This document shows positions 28,338 to 38,041 of a DNA stretch of 64,000 nt, piece by piece. Numbering within the stretch: the stretch's first letter is position 1; each line of letters begins with the position of its first letter. Origin of the DNA: Pseudomonas extremorientalis (GTDB lineage Bacteria > Pseudomonadota > Gammaproteobacteria > Pseudomonadales > Pseudomonadaceae); assembly GCF_001870465.1 (NCBI RefSeq), contig NZ_MDGK01000017.1, positions 186,001 through 250,000 of the forward strand, read 5' to 3'. The notes beneath the pieces were generated by a model, which did no database searches, had not been told where the DNA came from, and was given only the letters and a program-made list of their open reading frames with translations. The position numbers were made by a program, and so were the translations under genes.

Positions 28338-30979
28338 CAGCGTTTCACCAATCCAGTCAAGCCGCCCGCGATCAGGGCGGCGGTATCGGCCAGTGCCACC
28401 AGCGGATCAAGTCCTGCGGGCACGGCCATGTAACGGGGTTCCCAGTCAGGCTGGAACTTGTCTTTGAAGCGGCGCAAACCTTGGAAGTTATACAGTTGCT
28501 CGCCACGGCGGAACACCATCGAGCCCAGGCGTTGGGTCAACGGGGCGCCGCGTCGTGGTTGCAGGCCCGACAACGGCACCATGCCGAGGCTGAAGCGGGC
28601 ATAGCCGTGACTCTTATAATGTTGAATCAGGCCGACCATCATGAATTCCATGGTCAGCTTGGGCGCGTCCGGATGGGCGCGCATCAGGTCGAGACTGGCC
28701 AAGTCATGGTTGTAGGTCTCAAGCAGGTTGGCGAAGGCCACCGGGCGCCCTTCGAAGCGAATGATCGCGATGCGAAAGTGCTTGAGGTAGTCGTCGCTGA
28801 AGCGTCCCAGGGAAAAGCCTTTTTCCCGTACGTTCTTGCCGGTCAGCCAGGCATCGGAGATCACCTTGAGTTCGTCCATCGGCGCCGTGCCCGGTTCGCA
28901 GATCTCCAGGGACAGGCCATCCCGCGAGCCACGGTTCCAGGTGTAGCGCAGGTCCTTCATCTCTTTGCCCTTGGCTTCCAGGTCAAAGCGTTTGAGGTCG
29001 ACACGGGCTTCTTCGCCCAGTTTGATCGCGGTGAGGCCGATGTCCATGTAGTACGGCAGGTTCTCCGCACGCACCTGGTAGAACACCGGGCGGGCGTGGT
29101 GGATGTCGCACAGGTCACGGAACTGCCAGATCATCTCGGCCCGTGGCTGGGTGGGGCCAATCGGGTCGTACAAGGCTACCAGGCTGCGGCCGCGACGGGC
29201 GTACATGAGGAAAGCTTCATCATTGGGGTGGAACAGCAGCGCCTTGTCGCCGGTGAGCGCCAGGCCGCCGTCAGGCTGGGAAGAGGCCATCAGGATCTTG
29301 CTGGCGCGCTCAAGTTCATCGGGTGTCGGCAGATGGATCACCGGGCGCGCAGTACGCAGCAGCCAGGTCAGGGACACGATCACCAGCAACACGGCGGCGC
29401 CCAGCAGCGAGCGCAGGCCACGTGGGGCGTTGGCGTCCAGGGTGAACTGCCACCACAGCTGATGGCTGTACGGGACATCCTGGTAAGCAAACAGCAGCAG
29501 CCAGATCGACGCCCCGAGTACGCAGACACTGGCCACCAGGTACAGCGGCGAGAAGGGCAGCTCGGTGAGGCGGCTGGCGCGATAGAACGAGCGTCGGAAG
29601 ATCGCCAGCAGGATCGCGGTCATGGTCATCAGGCTGGCTTCTTCCCAGTCGAAGCCTTTGAGCAGCGAGAGCAGGGCGCCCACCAGCAGCAGCACCATGG
29701 TCAGCATCCAGGCGGCCGACAGGCGTCGACGCAGGCCCTGGGCCAACAACAGGCACAACACGCCGATCAGGCTGGCGCCAAAGTGCGAGGCGTCAATCAG
29801 GCGGTGAGGAATCAGGAAGCCGATGTTTTCCAGGCGTGAGTCGATTTCGGGCGTGGCGCCAGAGAACAGCAGGACCACGCCGGACAAAAAAACCAGGACG
29901 GCCAGTACCGGCGCTGCCAGCCCCGAGGCGACCCGCAGGCTTTGCTGGGTCTGGAACAGGCGCTGGGCTTCGTTGACCAGCAGGAACACGCAGGCGATCA
30001 GCAGAGGCAGCACCACGTAGATCATGCGGTACAGCAGCAGGGCGGCGGCCAGTGGCGCGGCGCCCAGTTTGTCGGCGAACGCTGCCAGCAGGATCGCTTC
30101 GAATACACCCACACCACCCGGTACATGGCTGAGTACACCGGCGGCCAGCGCCAGCAGGTACACGAGCAGGAAGGGGCCGAAGGGTGGCGCCTCCGGCAGC
30201 AGCATATAAAGGACGGTAGCGGCAGCGGCAACGTCCAGTGCGGTAATGATCAGTTGCAGGAAGGTCAGGCGACGGCCCGGCAGGCGCAAGGTGCGGCGGC
30301 CGGCTTTTACCAGCAGGTTGTCCGGGTAGGGCTGTTCCGGCAGGCGGCGGCGATAAATGCCGATGCACAAGACCGCCGACAACAGCAGCACCGCGCCAGC
30401 AATACCGCCCAGCACCGCTTGTGGCAAATGCAGGTAGGTTGATGCGGCGGGCAGGTTACTCAGTGTTGCCAATGCAGCCAGTGGCGGCAGGGCAGTGCCC
30501 AGCGCCAGGCTGGCGAACACGGTCATATGGGCGACTTCGGATGCACCGATGCCATGGCGTGCATATAAACGGTAGCGCACCGATCCGCCGGAAAGCATCG
30601 ACAGACCAATGGCATTGCCAATCGCGAAGGCGGTGAAACCACCGAGGGCCAGGGTCTTGGCGGGCAGGTTCACGCCGGCATAGCGGGCGCCGGAGAACTC
30701 ATAGCCTAATAGAATGACAAAACCGGCAACGGCTGCGGCAAACGCACCGAGCAGGGCTGGCTTGGGCACTTCCAGGATCGAGTCGTGGAGCGCGTAGAGG
30801 TCCAGCTCCAGCAGCAGGTGGCGGCAGGCGATCAGGGCGATGGCAAACAGCAATAAGGTGACGGCCAGCCCGATAGGCTGCCGATACTTGCTCACCAGAT
30901 CCAGCCAACGCAAGCGGGTGGGTGTGATCGGTTGTTCTGCTGTGACAGTGTCTTGTGTTTCAGACGAGTTGGCGCGCAT
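28337..30979 (-). CDS. mprF: MprF-family aminoacyl-phosphatidylglycerol synthase/flippase
   Basis: An 880-residue bifunctional membrane protein. The N-terminal half (about residues 25-520) has some 14 membrane helices and acts as flippase in the family. The C-terminal DUF2156 domain (about 540-850) transfers an amino acid from tRNA to phosphatidylglycerol, which reduces negative surface charge. The P. aeruginosa homologue PA0920 makes alanyl-PG rather than lysyl-PG; the substrate here is inferred by synteny with the AcvB-type gene. I chose ATG 30979 after GAGGTGATTG; a TTG one codon earlier is possible. Confidence 0.92.
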   Translation of the reverse strand: MRANSSETQDTVTAEQPITPTRLRWLDLVSKYRQPIGLAVTLLLFAIALIACRHLLLELDLYALHDSILEVPKPALLGAFAAAVAGFVILLGYEFSGARYAGVNLPAKTLALGGFTAFAIGNAIGLSMLSGGSVRYRLYARHGIGASEVAHMTVFASLALGTALPPLAALATLSNLPAASTYLHLPQAVLGGIAGAVLLLSAVLCIGIYRRRLPEQPYPDNLLVKAGRRTLRLPGRRLTFLQLIITALDVAAAATVLYMLLPEAPPFGPFLLVYLLALAAGVLSHVPGGVGVFEAILLAAFADKLGAAPLAAALLLYRMIYVVLPLLIACVFLLVNEAQRLFQTQQSLRVASGLAAPVLAVLVFLSGVVLLFSGATPEIDSRLENIGFLIPHRLIDASHFGASLIGVLCLLLAQGLRRRLSAAWMLTMVLLLVGALLSLLKGFDWEEASLMTMTAILLAIFRRSFYRASRLTELPFSPLYLVASVCVLGASIWLLLFAYQDVPYSHQLWWQFTLDANAPRGLRSLLGAAVLLVIVSLTWLLRTARPVIHLPTPDELERASKILMASSQPDGGLALTGDKALLFHPNDEAFLMYARRGRSLVALYDPIGPTQPRAEMIWQFRDLCDIHHARPVFYQVRAENLPYYMDIGLTAIKLGEEARVDLKRFDLEAKGKEMKDLRYTWNRGSRDGLSLEICEPGTAPMDELKVISDAWLTGKNVREKGFSLGRFSDDYLKHFRIAIIRFEGRPVAFANLLETYNHDLASLDLMRAHPDAPKLTMEFMMVGLIQHYKSHGYARFSLGMVPLSGLQPRRGAPLTQRLGSMVFRRGEQLYNFQGLRRFKDKFQPDWEPRYMAVPAGLDPLVALADTAALIAGGLTGLVKR

Positions 30980-31155
30980 CAATCACCTCGTGGATTGTGC
31001 GCGACAGGATGGAGGTATCCAGCCAAGTTACCAATCCCTATGGACAAAATAATTACAAATATTAACGCGTATCGCCGGGGGCGGCGACTGCGGCCATTGG
31101 TCGTAGAGGGCAGCGCTTGAGCATTGAGCATAGCTTGCAATGAGATGGACTCTAC

Positions 31156-31171
31156 AAACCGCGCGCGGTTT
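31156..31171. repeat. Perfect 16-bp GC-rich palindrome
   Basis: AAACCGCGCGCGGTTT lies in the 279-base region between mprF and the first tRNA terminator. No function recognised. The rest of that region shows no gene. Confidence 0.5.
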
Positions 31172-31220
31172 CATGAAAGATGCCATGCCATTGTTTCAGA
31201 AGAACTTTTTCACCGGATAC

Positions 31221-31248
31221 AAAAAAGGCCACTCTTTCGAGTAGCCTT
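31221..31248 (-). terminator. Terminator of tRNA-fMet copy 1
   Basis: On the minus strand GGCTACTC GAAA GAGTGGCC is followed by TTTTTT, starting 10 bases beyond the tRNA CCA end. Confidence 0.9.
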
Positions 31249-31258
31249 TCTTGATGTT

Positions 31259-31335
<77 letters not shown>

Positions 31336-31347
31336 TCTGTGGGCGGC

Positions 31348-31375
31348 ATTCTACAGTCCAACGCCGAGGTGTCAA
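31348..31375 (-). promoter_or_regulatory. Promoter of tRNA-fMet copy 1
   Basis: TTGACA (31375-31370), 16 bases, TAGAAT (31353-31348), 12 bases before the mature 5' end. Confidence 0.85.
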
Positions 31376-31502
31376 CCGTTATCGGGCCGATGGGTCAAAT
31401 AAGTGTGAATTGGACTCTGAATGTTGGTCATGCACCGTAAGTGCGCGATGGCAAAGATTTTTTTGTCTTACAATTTTCGTACATGACAAAACAGGCACGC
31501 AC

Positions 31503-31529
31503 AAAAAAGGCCACTCTTTCGAGTAGCCT
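31503..31529 (-). terminator. Terminator of tRNA-fMet copy 2
   Basis: Same GGCTACTC GAAA GAGTGGCC TTTTTT hairpin as for copy 1. It ends copy 2 before the copy 1 promoter. Confidence 0.9.
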
Positions 31530-31540
31530 TTCTTGATGTT

Positions 31541-31617
<77 letters not shown>

Positions 31618-31630
31618 TCTGTGTGTCGGC

Positions 31631-31658
31631 ATTCTACAGAGGAACGCCGGTGTGTCAA
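31631..31658 (-). promoter_or_regulatory. Promoter of tRNA-fMet copy 2
   Basis: TTGACA (31658-31653), 16 bases, TAGAAT (31636-31631). Both hexamers match copy 1 but the spacer differs at several bases. Confidence 0.85.
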
Positions 31659-31835
31659 CCTGTGAATTAAAGAAAAGCGCTTGTGGTTCAATCGCTTAGC
31701 TCTCTATAAAGGCCCCTTGATACCCCTCGGGCCCAGTCTGGCCGAGGCTTTCAGCTCTATCGTAAGGGCAAATCCGATTGAGAAAATAAATTCATCTTGG
31801 AATTTTCCTACCGCTCAAGCGGAAGATTCAAACTA

Positions 31836-31851
31836 CTGGTGCTATATACAG
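31836..31851 (+). promoter_or_regulatory. LexA (SOS) box of dinB
   Basis: CTGGTGCTATATACAG fits CTG-N10-CAG with the AT-rich centre of the gammaproteobacterial LexA consensus; it lies 45 bases before the dinB ATG. Confidence 0.75.
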
Positions 31852-31896
31852 GTGTGAGTGCGATACTGGCCACCCGTAGGTAAACACCCCGTTTAT

Positions 31897-32955
31897 ATGA
31901 CGCAGCGCAAAATCATCCACGTCGACTGTGATTGCTTCTACGCCGCCATCGAGATGCGCGATGACCCGAGCCTGGCGCAAAAACCGCTGGCGGTGGGCGG
32001 CTCGGCGGACCGGCGCGGGGTGATCGCCACCTGCAACTACGAGGCACGCGCCTATGGCGTGCGCTCGGCCATGTCGTCGCGACATGCCTTGAAGCTGTGC
32101 CCGGACCTGACCATCGTCAAGCCGCGCATGGATGCCTATAAGGAAGCATCCAAGGAAATCCAGACGATCTTTCGCGACTACACCGACCTGATCGAGCCGC
32201 TGTCGCTGGATGAGGCTTACCTGGATGTGTCCGACAGCCCGCACTTTGGCGGAAGCGCCACGCGCATCGCCCAGGACATTCGTCGCCGTGTCTCCAACCA
32301 ACTGCATATCACCGTGTCCGCAGGCGTGGCGCCGAACAAGTTCCTGGCCAAGATCGCCAGCGACTGGAAGAAGCCCAACGGCCTGTTTGTGATTACCCCG
32401 GACCAGGTCGAAGATTTTGTCTCGCAGTTGCGGGTCAGCAAGTTGCACGGTGTGGGCAAGGTCACGGCCGATAAACTGGCACGCCTGGGCATTGAAGACT
32501 GCCTGCAACTGCGCGAGTGGAACAAGCTGGCGCTGGTGCGCGAATTCGGCAGTTTTGGCGAGCGGCTGTGGAGCCTGGCGCGTGGGATCGATGACCGTGT
32601 GGTGCAGAACGACAGTCGTCGGCAATCGATCAGTGTGGAAAATACCTACGATGTCGACCTGCCGGATCTCTCAAGCTGCCTGGCCAAACTCCCGGAGCTG
32701 ATGGAAACCCTGGCCGGGCGCATGGCGCGCATCGACAGCAGTTACCGGGCCGGCAAGCCGTTCGTGAAGGTGAAGTTTCATGACTTTACCCAGACCACAT
32801 TGGAGCAGGCGGGGGCAGGGCGGGACCTGGAGAGTTATCAACAGTTGCTGACGCAGGCGTTCAATCGGGGAGGGAAGCCGGTGCGGTTGCTGGGGATTGG
32901 GGTGCGCTTGCTGGATCTGAGTAACGGCAACGAGCAGCTCGAATTCTCCTGGTAA
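31897..32955 (+). CDS. dinB: DNA polymerase IV (Y family)
   Basis: Error-prone translesion polymerase induced by DNA damage. The 352-residue protein has the catalytic acidic motifs IIHVDCDCFYAAIE and SLDEAYLDVS, the steric-gate region FYAA, the helix-hairpin-helix (LHGVGKVTADKLARLG) and a little-finger domain. It ends in QLEFSW, a plausible beta-clamp contact. ATG 31897 begins at the conserved MTQRKIIHVD; a start at 31858 would add a non-conserved stretch. A LexA box lies upstream, consistent with SOS control. Confidence 0.97.
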   Translation: MTQRKIIHVDCDCFYAAIEMRDDPSLAQKPLAVGGSADRRGVIATCNYEARAYGVRSAMSSRHALKLCPDLTIVKPRMDAYKEASKEIQTIFRDYTDLIEPLSLDEAYLDVSDSPHFGGSATRIAQDIRRRVSNQLHITVSAGVAPNKFLAKIASDWKKPNGLFVITPDQVEDFVSQLRVSKLHGVGKVTADKLARLGIEDCLQLREWNKLALVREFGSFGERLWSLARGIDDRVVQNDSRRQSISVENTYDVDLPDLSSCLAKLPELMETLAGRMARIDSSYRAGKPFVKVKFHDFTQTTLEQAGAGRDLESYQQLLTQAFNRGGKPVRLLGIGVRLLDLSNGNEQLEFSW

Positions 32956-32969
32956 AAATGGGGAGCAAA

Positions 32970-33063
32970 TTGTGGGAGGGGGGCTTGCCCCCGATAGCAG
33001 TGGATCAGCCAGCCTATCTATAGCTGACCCGCTGCAATCGGGGGCAAGCCCCCTCCCACATTT
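32970..33063. repeat. Inverted pair of REP elements
   Basis: Copies at 32970-33000 (GTGGGAGGGGGGCTTGCCCC arm first) and 33036-33063 (reverse orientation), between the convergent ends of dinB and the lipoprotein gene. Confidence 0.85.
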
Positions 33064-33085
33064 GACCGCCAACAATTTGAGGGGC

Positions 33086-34039
33086 TCAGCGTGCTCCAGG
33101 ATCTGCGACTAGCCGCCCCGCATCCTTGGTCAGCGCCTGCAGAAACTCTTGCTGCAACTCGGGATCATTGCGGGTCAGTTCGATCAGGCTCTGTTCCAGT
33201 TCGCTGGCTTCTTCTTCCAGGCCCAGTTCCGACAAGCGCTTGACCCGGTGCACCCACTGGCTGACTTCGTCGTCTTCCAAGTCGTCGTAGATCAGGCCGT
33301 GGGCTTCCAGCAACTTGCCGCGCAGGGTGCTGCTGATCGCCAGGGTCGAGTCCGAATGCACATCGTCCTGGCCATCTTCCACACTGATCTTCAAGGTCGT
33401 GACGCGGTTCAGGTCCTGCTCGGCAAATGGGCTGTCCAACAGGTTCAGGCGCAGGACGCCGTTGCGGTCGGTGGTCAACTCATGGGTCTGCTTGCCGGCG
33501 GTGACCTGCACCGGGCGTTCGCTCCAGGGCAGGCTCGAATACTCCACGCGCTTGTCGCGCTGGACTTCATCGATACCCGCCAGGTTCTGTTGCGCACGGC
33601 CGTGGGATTGCACGTTCATGAACGGGTTGAGGCCGTCCACGCCATAGATCAGCCAGTCATGGGTCATGCTGGTCGGCAGGTGGCCGAGGGCGAAGATATT
33701 CGCCACGTTGGCGCCCGCGCCCGCCACCAGGGCGACTGCACCCAAGGGCATCTCGTAGAGCTTGCGCCAGGGCTGGTAAGGGGTATAGCGGTCGTAACGA
33801 CGGGTGACTTCGTACTCGGTGACCTCGAAGGTCTTCTGCTCGTGAATGCGAACCCGGCGTTGCGGCAGCTCCAGCACTTTGGGCTCGCCGACATCGATCT
33901 GCAGGCTGTGGTCGAGCAACTTACGCTCGACCCGCTCCTCGTGCTCACTGCGTTGCGACATCTGGTTGGCGCAGCCGCTGACCAGCAGGGCGCCGCACAA
34001 GGCGGCGCCCCCCAGGGCTCTGGTGTTTCGCTTGAACAT
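33086..34039 (-). CDS. Hypothetical lipoprotein
   Basis: A 317-residue protein I do not recognise. It has a lipoprotein signal with lipobox LVSGC (Cys23). A charged stretch (residues 25-80) rich in Glu/Arg follows, then a short hydrophobic Gly/Ala segment at about 100-120 (MPLGAVALVAGAGANVANIF), a beta-rich middle, and an acidic helical C-terminus (residues 250-305, ELGLEEEASELEQSLIELTR). Asn-Gln at +2/+3 after the Cys gives no inner-membrane retention signal, so outer-membrane sorting is expected. It sits 20 bases downstream of proS on the same strand and may be co-transcribed. Confidence 0.75.
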   Translation of the reverse strand: MFKRNTRALGGAALCGALLVSGCANQMSQRSEHEERVERKLLDHSLQIDVGEPKVLELPQRRVRIHEQKTFEVTEYEVTRRYDRYTPYQPWRKLYEMPLGAVALVAGAGANVANIFALGHLPTSMTHDWLIYGVDGLNPFMNVQSHGRAQQNLAGIDEVQRDKRVEYSSLPWSERPVQVTAGKQTHELTTDRNGVLRLNLLDSPFAEQDLNRVTTLKISVEDGQDDVHSDSTLAISSTLRGKLLEAHGLIYDDLEDDEVSQWVHRVKRLSELGLEEEASELEQSLIELTRNDPELQQEFLQALTKDAGRLVADPGAR

Positions 34040-34059
34040 GACTTCTCTTGATCTGGTTT

Positions 34060-35775
34060 TCAGCGACGAATACGCGCCTGGAGGAAAGACAGCACGTCAG
34101 CCACCGGCAACGGTTGGGCTTCGGCTTCGGTCCGGCTCTTGTATTCCAGATTGCCATCGGCCAGGCCGCGGTCACTGACCACGATCCGGTGCGGGATGCC
34201 AATCAGTTCCATGTCGGCGAACTTGATGCCCGGGCTGGTTTTCTTGTCCCGGTCATCCAGCAGCACTTCAAAACCAGCAGCCGTCAATTCGGCATAGAGC
34301 TTGTCGGTGGCTTCGCGCACTTGCTCGGTTTCATAACGCAGCGGCACCAGGGCGACCTGGAACGGCGCCAGGGCGTCACTCCAGATGATGCCTTTGTCAT
34401 CGTTGTTCTGCTCGATGGCAGCGGCAACCACGCGGGATACGCCAATGCCGTAGCAGCCCATCTCCAGGGTGATCGGCTTGCCGTTCTCGCCCAGCACTTC
34501 GCACTTCATTGCCTTGCTGTACTTGTTGCCCAGCTGGAAGATGTGCCCGACTTCGATGCCGCGCTTGATTTCCAGGGTGCCCTTGCCGTCCGGGCTAGGG
34601 TCGCCGGCCACGACGTTACGCAGGTCGGCCACGGTCGGCACCGGCAGGTCACGTTCCCAGTTCACGCCGAAGTAGTGCTTGTCGTCGATGTTTGCGCCGA
34701 TCCCGAAGTCGCTCATCAGCTCGACCGAACGGTCGATGATGATCGGCAGCGGCAGGTTCAGTGGGCCGAGCGAACCGGCACCGGCGCCAATGGCGTCGCG
34801 CAGTTCGGCGTCGGTGGCCATGACCAGCGGGCTGGCCACGCCAGGTTGGTTGGCGGCCTTGATTTCGTTGAGCTCGTGGTCGCCACGGATTACCAGGGCG
34901 ATCAGCTTGCCTTCCTCCTCGGCGCGCACGATCAGGGTCTTGATGGTCTTTTCAATCGGCAGATTGAATTTCTCCACCAGGGCCGCGATGGTCTTGGTAT
35001 CCGGCGTGTCCACCAGGCGCAGTTCTTCGGCCGGCGCCGGGCGGGATGTTTCCCGTGGCACGGCTTCGGCTTTCTCGATGTTCGCCGCGTAGTCGGAGCC
35101 GTTGCTGAACACGATGTCGTCTTCGCCGGACTCGGCCAGCACGTGGAATTCGTGGGAGCCGGCGCCGCCGATGGAGCCATTGTCGGCTTCAACTGGGCGG
35201 AACTTCAGGCCCAGGCGCGTGAACACGTTGCAGTAGGCCTGGTGCATGCGGTCGTAGGTGACCTGCAAGGACGCCTGGTCAGCGTGGAACGAATAGGCGT
35301 CCTTCATGATGAATTCGCGACCGCGCATCAAGCCGAAGCGTGGGCGGATTTCGTCACGGAACTTGGTCTGGATCTGATACAGGTTCAGCGGCAGTTGCTT
35401 GTAGCTGCTCAGCTCGTTGCGCATCAGGTCGGTGATCACTTCTTCGTGGGTCGGGCCGGCGCAGAAATCCCGGCCATGGCGATCCTTGAAGCGCAGCAAC
35501 TCCGGGCCGTACTCTTCCCAGCGCCCGGATTCCTGCCACAGTTCAGCCGGTTGGGTGCTCGGCATCAACACTTCCAGAGAGCCGGCGGCGTTCATTTCTT
35601 CACGAACGATGGCTTCGACCTTGCGCATCACCTTCAAGCCCATGGGCAGCCAGGTGTACAGGCCGGAGGCCAGTTTGCGGATCATGCCGGCGCGCAGCAT
35701 CAGCTGATGGCTGATCACGACCGCGTCTGAAGGCGTTTCTTTCTGTGTGGCGAGCAAATATTGACTGGTACGCAT
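34060..35775 (-). CDS. proS: Prolyl-tRNA synthetase
   Basis: Class II synthetase of 571 residues, the bacterial type with an editing insertion. The N-terminus [20 protein letters not shown], motif 2 [21 protein letters not shown], the INS editing domain (about 230-390) and [20 protein letters not shown] are present, followed by the anticodon-binding domain. ATG 35775 is fixed by the conserved start; the frame stays open to 35955 through a REP element. It lies between two REP-containing regions. Confidence 0.97.
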   Translation of the reverse strand: MRTSQYLLATQKETPSDAVVISHQLMLRAGMIRKLASGLYTWLPMGLKVMRKVEAIVREEMNAAGSLEVLMPSTQPAELWQESGRWEEYGPELLRFKDRHGRDFCAGPTHEEVITDLMRNELSSYKQLPLNLYQIQTKFRDEIRPRFGLMRGREFIMKDAYSFHADQASLQVTYDRMHQAYCNVFTRLGLKFRPVEADNGSIGGAGSHEFHVLAESGEDDIVFSNGSDYAANIEKAEAVPRETSRPAPAEELRLVDTPDTKTIAALVEKFNLPIEKTIKTLIVRAEEEGKLIALVIRGDHELNEIKAANQPGVASPLVMATDAELRDAIGAGAGSLGPLNLPLPIIIDRSVELMSDFGIGANIDDKHYFGVNWERDLPVPTVADLRNVVAGDPSPDGKGTLEIKRGIEVGHIFQLGNKYSKAMKCEVLGENGKPITLEMGCYGIGVSRVVAAAIEQNNDDKGIIWSDALAPFQVALVPLRYETEQVREATDKLYAELTAAGFEVLLDDRDKKTSPGIKFADMELIGIPHRIVVSDRGLADGNLEYKSRTEAEAQPLPVADVLSFLQARIRR

Positions 35776-35866
35776 GGTAGGCCGTTGTCGGTTGCTTGGA
35801 CTTGAAATGACTTGGGATTGTACGGGCGCCGGCTGCTGGAGTACAGGCATCAGAACGCAGAGGGGT

Positions 35867-35955
35867 ATGTGGGAGGGGGCTTGCCCCCGATAGCGGTGGA
35901 TCAGTAACACATAAGCGCCTGACAACCTGCTATCGGGGGCAAGCCCCTCCCACAT
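35867..35955. repeat. Inverted pair of REP elements
   Basis: Copies at 35867-35897 and 35930-35955 in opposite orientation, between proS (upstream side) and the end of ampG. Confidence 0.85.
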
Positions 35956-35957
35956 TG

Positions 35958-37490
35958 TCAGTCTTCGGTCGGCGGACTCAACCGCGCCCGCCGATTTTCC
36001 TGGAACCAGTGCAACGCGATCAGGAACAGCGTCGGCACGCCCAGCAGGCAGGTGATCAGGAAGAAATTGTGATACCCGAACTTCTCCACCATCACCCCCG
36101 AATACCCGCCGATCAGGCGTGGCAGCAACAGCATGATCGAGCTGAGCAGGGCATATTGGGTGGCGGAGAACTTGAGGTTGGTCAGGCTCGACAGGTACGC
36201 CACAAACGCCGAGGTCGCCAGCCCTGAGCTGAAGTTATCCAGGGAAATGGTGAAGATCAGCATCTGCAGGTCCGGGCCCATGTCGGCGAGCATCACGAAC
36301 AGCAGGTTGGTGCCGGCCGACGCCACACCGCCGATGAACAGGATCGGCAGGATACCGAAGCGCACAATCAGCAGGCCGCCCATGCCTGCACCCAGCAGGG
36401 TCATGATCAGGCCGAAGATCTTGCTGACGCCGGCGATCTGGTCCTTGGTGAAGCCCTGGTCGATGTAGAACACGTTGGCCATCACGCCCATCACGGTGTC
36501 GGACATGCGATAGGTGGCGATCAGTCCCAACAACAGCAACGCCTGCCAGCGGTAACGCAGGATGAAGTCATTGACCGGTGTCAGCACCGGCGCCAGACCC
36601 CGGCGACCCATGGCCGACAGGCACAGCGACGTGAGGGTTATATAGAGGATGGCGCGCAGGAAGGCGCGGTCTTCCATCAGCAGATCCCACAGGCTCACGC
36701 CGTGGAATATCACGCTGCCGAAGTCGGTGTTGAACAACTGGGTAAACATTGCCGGTACCGATACCAGCAGCACGATCAGCACGAACACCGATGCCAGTTG
36801 GTGTACGAAGCTGTAGCGCCCGGCCTGCAACTGGGTGCGCAGTGGCACATCAGGTTCGCGCATGAACAGCGTGGTCAGCAGTGCCGGAATCATCAGCACG
36901 CCGAACAGTACGTAGGTGCCGGTCCAGGCCGAGTGCTTGTAGTTGAAACCGGTGGAGCCGAACCCTTCGGCAAAAAACAGTGCGCCTGCCGTGGCCAGCA
37001 GCGCGGCGATGCGATAACCGGACATGTAGCTGGCGGCCAGCGCAGCCTGGCGGCTGTCGTCGGCGATTTCCAGACGGTAGGCGTCGACCGCGATGTCCTG
37101 GGTGGCGGAGGCGAAAGCCACTATGACGGCGATAGCGATCAGCCAGGACAAGTGTTTCTGCGGGTCGCAGAAGCCCATGCCGATCAATCCGAGGATCACC
37201 AGCGACTGGGCCAGCACCAGCCAGGAACGGCGGCGTCCGAGTTTACCGAGCAGCGGCAGGCGCCATTGGTCGAGCAGCGGCGACCAGACCCATTTAAAGG
37301 CATACGCCAAACCGATCAGGCTCGCATAGCCGATGGTCTCGCGTGCCACACCGGCCTCGCGCAACCACACTGAAAGCGTCGAGAACACCAACATGTAAGG
37401 CAGGCCGGCGGCAAAGCCGAGCAACAACAGGACTAACGTCGAAGGGCTGGCATAGGCAGCGAGCGCGGCGCGCCAGGTTTTACGGGGCAT
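35958..37490 (-). CDS. ampG: Muropeptide permease AmpG
   Basis: A 510-residue MFS permease that brings GlcNAc-anhydroMurNAc peptides into the cytoplasm for recycling and, in pseudomonads, for AmpR-controlled beta-lactamase induction. About 12-14 helices are visible. Conserved segments include [34 protein letters not shown] and [15 protein letters not shown]. The gene order ampG, alkyltransferase-like gene, DUF481, HugZ, fxsA, groESL resembles the PA4393-PA4385 region of P. aeruginosa, as I recall it. Confidence 0.93.
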   Translation of the reverse strand: MPRKTWRAALAAYASPSTLVLLLLGFAAGLPYMLVFSTLSVWLREAGVARETIGYASLIGLAYAFKWVWSPLLDQWRLPLLGKLGRRRSWLVLAQSLVILGLIGMGFCDPQKHLSWLIAIAVIVAFASATQDIAVDAYRLEIADDSRQAALAASYMSGYRIAALLATAGALFFAEGFGSTGFNYKHSAWTGTYVLFGVLMIPALLTTLFMREPDVPLRTQLQAGRYSFVHQLASVFVLIVLLVSVPAMFTQLFNTDFGSVIFHGVSLWDLLMEDRAFLRAILYITLTSLCLSAMGRRGLAPVLTPVNDFILRYRWQALLLLGLIATYRMSDTVMGVMANVFYIDQGFTKDQIAGVSKIFGLIMTLLGAGMGGLLIVRFGILPILFIGGVASAGTNLLFVMLADMGPDLQMLIFTISLDNFSSGLATSAFVAYLSSLTNLKFSATQYALLSSIMLLLPRLIGGYSGVMVEKFGYHNFFLITCLLGVPTLFLIALHWFQENRRARLSPPTED

Positions 37491-37533
37491 GGGCTGGAGT
37501 CTGCCTCAGATTTGCGGAAACAAAGCGCGCACT

Positions 37534-37887
37534 CTAACCGCTGTGCTCTACCGGGCGCCAGCCATGGCGCTGAATATCCACGCGATTGTTGCGGACCATG
37601 ACGCCTTCATCGCGCAAACGCGCCCGTTGTTCGTCACCCGAGGCACTGCCCACCGGCAGGCTTATCCGACCACCGGCACCCAGTACGCGGTGCCAGGGCA
37701 GCCGGGTGTCCTCGGGCAGTTGGCTCAACGTACGGCCCACCCAGCGTGCGGCACGGCCAAGGCCCGCCAGGTGAGCCAGCTCGCCGTAACTCACCACGCA
37801 GCCTTCGGGCACTTGCGCCAGGGTCAGGTAAAGAGCGGTACGACGCATCTCGGCGGGGCTTTGCGGCGACTCGGCAGGTTGATTCAT
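37534..37887 (-). CDS. Alkyltransferase-like protein (ATL), MGMT fold without the acceptor cysteine
   Basis: A 117-residue protein with the DNA-binding part of O6-alkylguanine-DNA alkyltransferases (LAQVPEGCVVSYGELAHLAG, RWVGRTLSQLP). The active-site PCHRV motif reads PWHRV, with Trp for the alkyl-accepting Cys, the hallmark of ATLs such as E. coli YbaZ. ATLs bind alkylated guanine and steer the lesion to nucleotide excision repair instead of removing the alkyl group. It is upstream of ampG by 43 bases on the same strand. Confidence 0.9.
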   Translation of the reverse strand: MNQPAESPQSPAEMRRTALYLTLAQVPEGCVVSYGELAHLAGLGRAARWVGRTLSQLPEDTRLPWHRVLGAGGRISLPVGSASGDEQRARLRDEGVMVRNNRVDIQRHGWRPVEHSG

Positions 37888-38041
37888 TGAGCGGCTATCC
37901 GTTTAAATCGTCGGCATATTTGTAAGAAACGTCTGTAAACATCGCGATGAGCATTGAACTCGACCTCGATACTTGAGTCAGTCCTAGCTATCTAACACGA
38001 TAATGCCTCCTTTTCGCCAACCTTGAGCCCCATACCCGCTT

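Noticed and set aside
31198..31213. Third ColR site upstream of mprF
   Set aside because: TTTTTCAC is present but points toward the tRNA terminator, is 220 bases from mprF and lacks ACAGTG at 20 bases; likely chance.
34048..35730. Antisense frame of 560 codons over proS
   Set aside because: Shadow of a well-conserved synthetase gene.
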